Shown: piece after piece, positions 59,315 to 64,000 of the stretch | Numbering within the stretch: the stretch's first letter is position 1 | Layout: the number at the start of each line of letters is the position of its first letter | Assembly: GCA_965212135.1 (NCBI GenBank) | Contig: OZ243044.1 | Location: 1,550,001 to 1,614,000, forward strand | DNA: 64,000 bases | DNA from: Bin75 sp965212135 | Lineage (GTDB): Bacteria; Nitrospirota; Nitrospiria; Nitrospirales; UBA8639 | Reading direction: 5' to 3' | Position numbers and translations under genes: made by a program | Notes under the pieces: generated by a model | Told to the model about the DNA's origin: nothing | Database searches by the model: none | The model's input: the letters and a program-made list of their open reading frames with translations, nothing else

Positions 59315-60009
59315 CACATAATCAACCGGATTCTGAACATAAAACTTTGGATGAAAATTTTGATAAAGAAAAGTACCAACTGTCACGGAAGTTAGAACAA
59401 GAAGGCCTCGAGCCTTGGGAATCTCTAGCTTTCTTGGAATGTCGGGAGGCATACAGAAAAGCCCTTCTTTTGATCGGACGGTATGACCAATGCCTACCAG
59501 AAGTCCCAAGTATTGAAAAAGAGAAATCCCATGTCTTTAAAGCAGAAACCGCGAAAATCCTCATCAAAAATTTAAAAAAATATCTCCAGGAAGGGGGAGA
59601 AAATGTGACACGCTTCGGAGTCAAGAACACAGGTGATATAGATTCGGTGCTTGGTGCTGTCTATCAAACATATGATGGCAGAGATTTATATCCTGATATG
59701 GAGAGTAAGGCGTCGAACCTGCTTTATCTTCTAGTAAAAGATCATTGCTTTGTTGATGGGAATAAAAGAATAGCAGCGTTTTTGTTTATCTGGTTTTTGG
59801 AAATAAATGGCAAACTGTATGTTGCACCAGAAGAACCCGTTATTTCTTACATTTTGCTTTATAAACTCACGATCTTTATCGCTAAGAGCAATCCCAAAGA
59901 TAAGGACTTAATGATTGACCTAGTTTCCCAGATCATATCTTTCCCGAGAGAAATACCTCCAGAGAGTTTTTTCAAAAATCAAAGAGATCATGCCGTTGCC
60001 AATGGATAG
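59311..60009 (+). CDS. Fic/Doc-family protein in the CBASS operon
   Basis: The Fic core motif is HCFVDGNKRIAAFLF (residues 145-159), close to the Doc-type HxFxDGNKR. A ~100-residue helical N-terminal region precedes it. Fic proteins transfer AMP or phosphate onto target proteins. The ATG overlaps the previous stop by 4 bases, so it is translated with the candidate effector. It may modify a host target (second toxin) or regulate the CBASS enzymes. Either is an inference. Confidence 0.75.
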   Translation: MTHNQPDSEHKTLDENFDKEKYQLSRKLEQEGLEPWESLAFLECREAYRKALLLIGRYDQCLPEVPSIEKEKSHVFKAETAKILIKNLKKYLQEGGENVTRFGVKNTGDIDSVLGAVYQTYDGRDLYPDMESKASNLLYLLVKDHCFVDGNKRIAAFLFIWFLEINGKLYVAPEEPVISYILLYKLTIFIAKSNPKDKDLMIDLVSQIISFPREIPPESFFKNQRDHAVANG

Positions 60010-60083
60010 GGAGTAAGAGTTGTCCCCGCATCGTGGCCCGCCCCGCGAGTGTACGAGTCGGGCTACTCCGGGTTTTCTCGAAC

Positions 60084-60323
60084 TTATCCCTCATTGTCGT
60101 CGGACTCTGGCTCCTCCGGCAGAAACTCCCCGCACCGTCCTTTAAAGATGGCTTTATAGGTGGGATCCTTGAGTTTCTCCACCGCCGACGGGTCAAGCAT
60201 GATCCGCTCACACGCTTCTTCCTCCTCAATGTCATCCCAAATCAGCCCACCGACCAAGACCGGCAAGCAACCCGTTGTCAGGCTCATCACCAGCACCAAC
60301 CCCCATACCATTCCTGTACGCAT
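60084..60323 (-). CDS. Small lipoprotein (79 aa)
   Basis: Lipoprotein signal MRTGMVWGLVLVMSLTTGC with a Cys near residue 19. The short acidic remainder (DDIEEEEACERIMLDPSAVEKLKDPTYKAIFKGRCGEFLPEEPESDD) has two more Cys. No family is recognised. I placed the start at MRTG because a shared leader RNA and terminator lie just upstream. The outer-membrane barrel gene at 62665 also begins MRTG and follows a copy of the same leader. Confidence 0.7.
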   Translation of the reverse strand: MRTGMVWGLVLVMSLTTGCLPVLVGGLIWDDIEEEEACERIMLDPSAVEKLKDPTYKAIFKGRCGEFLPEEPESDDNEG

Positions 60324-60352
60324 GCCGGAACCCTCCCACACGAAGAATGAAT

Positions 60353-60417
60353 AAAAAAACCCGTGAGCATCCAGGTCCGACAGATGGAGTCGGGCCGTTT
60401 GCACTCACCTCACGGGT
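60353..60417 (-). terminator. Intrinsic terminator/attenuator in the lipoprotein leader
   Basis: ACCCGTGAG (60417-60409) pairs with CTCACGGGT (60367-60359) and is followed on the minus strand by a run of seven U (60359-60353), 30 bases before the start codon. The loop contains the 3' strand of the leader's outer stem P1, so the terminator and P1 compete. That is the arrangement of a transcriptional riboswitch. Confidence 0.65.
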
Positions 60418-60571
60418 ATCGTGGGGGGAATCCTGCTTATTCGTCCAAGCCACAGGAGCGACCCGTGGCCGTGAACTGCCAGACTGTTGTATTCAGCAGG
60501 TAACCCGACGAACGGGATACCCGCAAAGTGAGTGCGGGCAGGAATATACTAGGATGAGAACTCTAACGCAA
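60401..60571 (-). ncRNA. Structured 5' leader, copy A (candidate riboswitch)
   Basis: Promoter TTGCGT (60571-60566), 17 bases, TATATT (60548-60543). The RNA has outer stem P1 GCACTCAC/GTGAGTGC (60535-60528 with 60408-60401) and a hairpin of GCGGG-CCCG-TTCGT-CGGG-CCTGC type (60524-60496). A conserved linker GAATACAACA and a downstream AGCAGG (60437-60432) can capture the CCTGCT arm. It matches copy B at 62738-62903 in conserved loops while P1 is unrelated in sequence. No known riboswitch class was recognised. Confidence 0.65.
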
Positions 60572-60573
60572 CA

Positions 60574-60623
60574 CGGACAGACTAAAACGGCGTCTCCCCG
60601 TTGTGCAATTTGGCGAGGGCTTG
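60574..60623. repeat. Duplicate of the ccmI 3' end
   Basis: This 50-base segment matches 62920-62969 with about four to five differences, and the first 26 bases are identical. It is contiguous with leader copy A, so a block made of ccmI tail, promoter and leader was duplicated from the ccmI/barrel locus. Confidence 0.75.
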
Positions 60624-60626
60624 TTC

Positions 60627-60674
60627 GCGACCATGGCGATTCTGCTGGTGGCGTCGTATCTGGCGAAGCTGTAG
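60627..60674 (+). repeat. Degenerate copy of the CopD-like gene 3' end (right of CBASS island)
   Basis: GCGACCATGGCGATTCTG and following bases up to CTGTAG align with 55218-55265 and with the left-border copy at 56190-56276. It abuts the ccmI-tail duplicate. Confidence 0.55.
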
Positions 60675-60788
60675 GGCGGTGGTTGGATTGTTTGCGCGAG
60701 GTTTGGTAGCTCGGTTGGAGTCAATGGTGTGAGGATGGTACCATTAGGGTCTGATTTTATTTACCAGTGACGGTTTATGGGAGTTGAG

Positions 60789-61853
60789 ATGATGAAAAAA
60801 ATCTTTGAAGAAAATAAAGGCGTTTTGAATGACTTCTTAGCCAGACTGCGACGTGAGGAAACACATTCTGCATTTGATCGAGGAAGGAATGATACCCTTC
60901 GTATTATTGTGGAATTTATGGTAAGGCAACCAAAAGAATGGGATGAGTTATGTCCAGTTAACATCTCTTTTATCGGTGACAATTTCATCCAAGTATTGTC
61001 TGCTCAAGATCGGGAACTTTCAAAATCGCTATTGGACAGTATTGCAACGATGTGCTTTCGGTTTCTGTTAGAACTTGATTTATCCACGCAGAGTTTTTTG
61101 GATCGTGAGTTGGAGTATGCCAAAAATTTTGTAATACAGAATGCCGATACTTTCAGTCCTGACGAAAAAATTCAAATAGACTATGCCTTGCGCTCAATGC
61201 CTATAGCTGTTTGCAAGAGGGCTATGAATATTATCCCCTTTGAGGACCTAAAGGAATTTAACCATTCTTTCGCTACTGCCAAACTATTTAAAGAGAACTG
61301 GGATCAAGAATTATCAGAAAAGGAAGAGCAGATAAGTAAGCTCAAAAATGTTCTTGAGAGATATAAAACGGCATTTAATTTTGTTGGTTTATATGATGGA
61401 TTTGACGAATTGGCAAAAGAGAAGATGAAGGAGAAAGGCTCTGTTTTATGCTGGCTCAGGGTGCTGGGAGTATTGGCGATTGTTCCAATTATTGCCGAAC
61501 CTTTGTATATCAATTTTTATAGAATAGAGCCTGTATCTATGCAGGATTTATCGCTTATAATTCCAACAATTTCTGCTGTCATAATTTTGGTTTATTATTT
61601 CAGAGTGCTTCTTTTCAATTATAAATCGGTCAAGTCGCAACTTATACAGATTGAACTTCGGAAAACGTTATGTCGGTTTATTCAAAGTTATGCGGATTAT
61701 TCAGGGAAGCTAAAAGGACAATCGCCAGAGGCATTAGACAAGTTTGAAAGGATTGTATTTTCAGAGATTGTTGCCGATGAGGGGAATTTGCCCGCCACGC
61801 ATGATGGTATTGAGCAAATAGGCAAGACGATCAAAGAATTGATGAAAAAATAA
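60789..61853 (+). CDS. Hypothetical AT-rich coiled-coil membrane protein (354 aa)
   Basis: Not recognised. The N-terminal ~190 residues are helical, a coiled coil lies around LSEKEEQISKLKNVLERYKT, then two membrane helices (VLCWLRVLGVLAIVPIIAEPLYI and LSLIIPTISAVIILVYYFRVLLF), then a helical cytosolic tail. GGGAG lies 5 bases before the chosen ATG. Its low GC, unlike the flanking backbone, marks it as acquired, next to the CBASS island. A defence role is possible but unsupported by any motif. Confidence 0.65.
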   Translation: MMKKIFEENKGVLNDFLARLRREETHSAFDRGRNDTLRIIVEFMVRQPKEWDELCPVNISFIGDNFIQVLSAQDRELSKSLLDSIATMCFRFLLELDLSTQSFLDRELEYAKNFVIQNADTFSPDEKIQIDYALRSMPIAVCKRAMNIIPFEDLKEFNHSFATAKLFKENWDQELSEKEEQISKLKNVLERYKTAFNFVGLYDGFDELAKEKMKEKGSVLCWLRVLGVLAIVPIIAEPLYINFYRIEPVSMQDLSLIIPTISAVIILVYYFRVLLFNYKSVKSQLIQIELRKTLCRFIQSYADYSGKLKGQSPEALDKFERIVFSEIVADEGNLPATHDGIEQIGKTIKELMKK

Positions 61854-61987
61854 TAAGATATCTTCTCGCGTTAAGATAGAGAGCAAAGGGGGACCCGTAT
61901 CGGCCCGCTCCACAGAGGAAGAAGGTGAAGCGGACCTGTCGGGAGCCACCACGTCAGGGCGACGAGTGGCTGGTGCTCTGGTCGGTG

Positions 61988-62665
61988 TTAGAAGCGGTAT
62001 GAGACACCAAACTCAAAGCCATGCGTCTGATACGTTGCCGTCGTGCTCTGGTCTTCAAACTCGCTGGTCCCAAGATACCGATAGCCGATCTGCGACCCGA
62101 CCGCATCGGTGAAATCATAGGACAGCCCGACCAAGCCTTGATAGGCAAACACCGTGTCGTCGCCTTCCAGGTTAACCCGGTTCGAGAGAATCGTGACATC
62201 AAGCTCAGCTTCGTGGAGCGCCACGCCAAGACCGAACCCGATGTAAGGATGAATCCCACCCCATGATTCATTGAAGACTTGCTCAGGTTTCAGGACATAC
62301 CGGACATTGGACATGATCGTAATAGTCTTGATAGCCCCATTCGCATCTACCGACCCAGAGACCACGCCAGGGATCGTCCCCGACAGCCGACTCAGGTCCA
62401 TGGAGCGATAGCCGACTTCCAGTTCGGTTTGCCAGCCCCTGCCCCAGTCCATCCCCACGGCGCCGACGACGCCAATGGTTGAATCAGCGTCCACTGTCCC
62501 ACTGTCACCTTGGAGAAAGAGATTCTTGACATCCGACTCTGCCGACAACACATAGACTCCGCTCACGCTCATATAGGGACGAGCTTCCTCGGCGCTGGCC
62601 GAACACGCCAGCCCCATCACCGTCAATACGACACCCACAAACGCACTGTACGCACCTGTACGCAT
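61988..62665 (-). CDS. Outer-membrane beta-barrel protein (OmpA/OmpW-like, 225 aa)
   Basis: A signal peptide (AYSAFVGVVLTVMGLACSASA) is followed by eight alternating amphipathic strands (RPYMSVSGVYV, WQTELEVGYRSMDL, KTITIMSNVRYVL, HPYIGFGLGVALHE, VFAYQGLVGLSYDF, SQIGYRYLGTSEF, HGFEFGVSYRF). The C-terminal Phe is required for barrel insertion. It probably forms an 8-stranded barrel. An AAGGAG site precedes the ATG. Its expression is preceded by structured leader copy B. Confidence 0.88.
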   Translation of the reverse strand: MRTGAYSAFVGVVLTVMGLACSASAEEARPYMSVSGVYVLSAESDVKNLFLQGDSGTVDADSTIGVVGAVGMDWGRGWQTELEVGYRSMDLSRLSGTIPGVVSGSVDANGAIKTITIMSNVRYVLKPEQVFNESWGGIHPYIGFGLGVALHEAELDVTILSNRVNLEGDDTVFAYQGLVGLSYDFTDAVGSQIGYRYLGTSEFEDQSTTATYQTHGFEFGVSYRF

Positions 62666-62737
62666 TGCTCTTCTCCTTAGAAAAAAGTAAATGTGAAATG
62701 AGCGCTACCCGACCCGGCAAAATGGTGCCGGGCCGTT

Positions 62738-62903
62738 GCTAACGCGACACAGGTGTGACGGTCCTGCTTATTTACCCATGCACAGGGAGCTACCCCGTAC
62801 ATTTGGGTACTGCGGTTGTTGTATTGAGCAGGCGACCCGACAAACGGGAAACCTGCATCGCGTTAGCGGGTGAGAATATACAGCGATTAAACTTTTGATG
62901 CAA
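62738..62903 (-). ncRNA. Structured 5' leader, copy B (candidate riboswitch)
   Basis: Promoter TTGCAT (62903-62898), 17 bases, TATATT (62880-62875). Outer stem P1 is the 10-bp GCTAACGCGA/TCGCGTTAGC (62867-62858 with 62747-62738). Inside it is a hairpin GCAGG-TTT-CCCG-TTTGT-CGGG-TCG-CCTGC (62856-62828) and the linker CAATACAACA. AGCAGG (62768-62763) could displace the GCAGG arm. A further hairpin CCCGGC/GCCGGG (about 62733-62712) lies between P1 and the barrel start. Copy A shares this design. Confidence 0.65.
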
Positions 62904-62927
62904 GATAACGGGAGAAACCCGGACAGA

Positions 62928-63845
62928 CTAAAACGGCGTCTCCCCTTCGCGCAGTTTGGCGAGGGCTTGCTTGACGAATTCGGCATCCGGGCTGCCGGGT
63001 GTGAGACTGTTGTAGGCGGTGGCCCAGTATTCTTCGGTTTCGCGGGGCCGCTTGAGATACCACAGGGCCAGGCCCTTGTACCAGTTGACGCCCGGTTGAT
63101 TCGGCAAATCGGCCAGCACCAGGTCGAAATGCTCAAGAGCCGATTGGAACATTTCGGGATCGTCGAATGTGCGCTGGTCAATCATGATGACGCCCAGATT
63201 GTAATGGGCTTCATGATTACGGGGATCCAGTTCCAGCACCTTCCCATAGGCCTTGTTCGCTTCGTCAATTCGGTTCATGGCCATGTAGGAGCGGCCGGCC
63301 ATCATCTGGCCCTGTACGTCATCGGGGTTCTTTTTGAGTCTGGCTTCCAGCCTGGCCACCATGGCTGTGGGGTTCGGCGCCTGGGCGGCCATTCCGGCCT
63401 GGACGTTCACGAGCCGGTTGATGGTGCGCCATTGCAGAAAGCCGTAGATTCCCACCGACAACACCGCCACGACCAGCCCGGCCGCCATCGCCGAACCCCA
63501 CGCGCTTCCCGTGTGCCGCGCGTGTTCCGGCGCCGGCGCCCGGGGGGTCGCGGCACGGGCGTTGAGTCGGTCCAGAACTTCCAGCAGGCGCCGTTCATCG
63601 GTCGCCTGTAGTCGTTCATAATCCTCCTGTTCCAACCGGCCCTGTGCGAGTTCGACGTCGAGTTCCCGGAGTGATTGCCGCAGCACTTCCCGTTCAACGG
63701 AGAGATCGGCCCGTTCCTGATCGTCCTCGGCTTCCCGGGTCATCGGGTCGAACGTTGCGGGACGCTTCCGCCAAAAGGGCGAGGAGACGGCGGCCATCAC
63801 GCCGACGAGAAGCACGATGCACACGGTGAGAAACGCAGGTGACAC
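62928..63845 (-). CDS. ccmI: CcmI/CycH-like cytochrome c biogenesis TPR protein
   Basis: CcmI-type proteins present apocytochrome c for haem attachment. An N-terminal membrane helix (FLTVCIVLLVGVMAAVSSPFW) is followed by a coiled coil (VEREVLRQSLRELDVELAQGRLEQEDYERLQATDERRLLEVLDRL), a second helix and TPR repeats (MMAGRSYMAMNRIDEANKAYGKVLELDPRNHEAHYNLGVI). The start is GTG. The upstream gene tail looks like CcmH, as expected in a ccm operon. 305 aa. Confidence 0.87.
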   Translation of the reverse strand: MSPAFLTVCIVLLVGVMAAVSSPFWRKRPATFDPMTREAEDDQERADLSVEREVLRQSLRELDVELAQGRLEQEDYERLQATDERRLLEVLDRLNARAATPRAPAPEHARHTGSAWGSAMAAGLVVAVLSVGIYGFLQWRTINRLVNVQAGMAAQAPNPTAMVARLEARLKKNPDDVQGQMMAGRSYMAMNRIDEANKAYGKVLELDPRNHEAHYNLGVIMIDQRTFDDPEMFQSALEHFDLVLADLPNQPGVNWYKGLALWYLKRPRETEEYWATAYNSLTPGSPDAEFVKQALAKLREGETPF

Positions 63846-63881
63846 GACGGTTGTTTCTTCAGGCGGGTGTGGCGTATGACA

Positions 63882-64000
63882 CTATGACGGCCCCAATTCC
63901 TGTTTGATTCGTCGTCGGGATGTTTCGTCGAGCGGAGGCGGCGCGTCCGGCCGGGAGGCCGGCGTTCGGGTCACCCACCCTTTGATCTCTCTCCACAACA
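63882..64000 (-). CDS. C-terminal end of a CcmH-like gene (partial)
   Basis: The minus strand encodes LWREIKGWVTRTPASRP and ends in DETSRRRIKQELGPS before the stop. A basic C-terminal helix and position directly upstream of ccmI fit a CcmH-type haem-lyase component. Only ~39 residues are in the window, so the name is tentative. Confidence 0.5.
   Translation of the reverse strand, partial: LWREIKGWVTRTPASRPDAPPPLDETSRRRIKQELGPS

Noticed and set aside
60401..62903. Leader elements as cobalamin riboswitches
   Set aside because: GGGATACCCGC and GGTTACCTGC look a little like the B12 box. However, the order of elements, the missing core motifs and the absence of B12-related genes do not fit.
1..64000. 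CRISPR arrays and tRNA genes
   Set aside because: No regularly spaced direct repeats and no tRNA cloverleaf were recognised by eye. A tRNAscan-SE and CRISPR search would settle this.

Overview
The window is a stretch of chromosome from a Gram-negative bacterium. It carries LolA, several lipoproteins, an outer-membrane barrel, MurJ and Ccm-type cytochrome c biogenesis genes. Most genes lie in a GC-rich backbone (roughly 55-62% by eye), interrupted by AT-richer islands. The mix of sulfate assimilation genes, small uncharacterised proteins and a tmRNA tag ending in LALAA fits Nitrospirota (Nitrospira-like) best. That assignment is an inference, because no ribosomal RNA is present.

Layout. 1-5,570 is backbone: an RND efflux adaptor with its TetR regulator, a DUF502 membrane protein, and an orphan cobalamin/radical-SAM enzyme of the RiPP C-methyltransferase type overlapping a pterin dehydratase. 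5,570-10,500 is an AT-rich island: a LexA/S24-type repressor, an AccI-like restriction enzyme broken by a one-base deletion, its adenine methyltransferase and an AlbA/Schlafen-type protein. The tmRNA gene ssrA sits at 10,564-10,914. 11,046-19,567 is a DNA phosphorothioation (Dnd) island: dndC, dndD, a DndE-ATPase fusion, a membrane protein and dndB on one strand, and dndA with a DUF6883/DUF4926 pair on the other. No DndFGH restriction genes are seen.

19,660-55,340 is mostly housekeeping. It holds a guanidinium exporter and an assimilatory sulfate block in which an Rrf2 regulator precedes a sulfite reductase-TusA fusion, an APS reductase, a TrpD2-like protein, CysD and CysNC. These are followed by pdxB, bcp, murJ with a TerB-like gene, ruvA, an orphan hicB beside a DUF5131 remnant, yebC, fmt, rsmA, ftsK, lolA, gph, msrB, rpmB, recG, a ppx/gppA gene, a PqqD-like/methyltransferase fusion and a TPM-LemA cluster.

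56,280-60,010 is an AT-rich type III CBASS anti-phage operon: CD-NTase, HORMA, TRIP13-like ATPase, a one-TM protein in the effector position and a Fic protein. It is bordered by degenerate copies of the 3' end of a neighbouring membrane-protein gene. 60,010-64,000 contains a lipoprotein and an outer-membrane barrel. Each is preceded by a copy of the same sigma70 promoter and the same structured 5' leader. The outer stem has diverged completely in sequence yet still pairs in both copies, and one copy ends in an intrinsic terminator, so the leaders look like an undescribed or unrecognised riboswitch-type element. The window ends in ccmI and the tail of a ccmH-like gene.

The most notable points are the duplicated leader RNA, the CBASS operon with non-NucC partners, the DndE-ATPase fusion system with dndA tied to a toxin-antitoxin-like pair, and the frameshifted AccI system under an S24 repressor.
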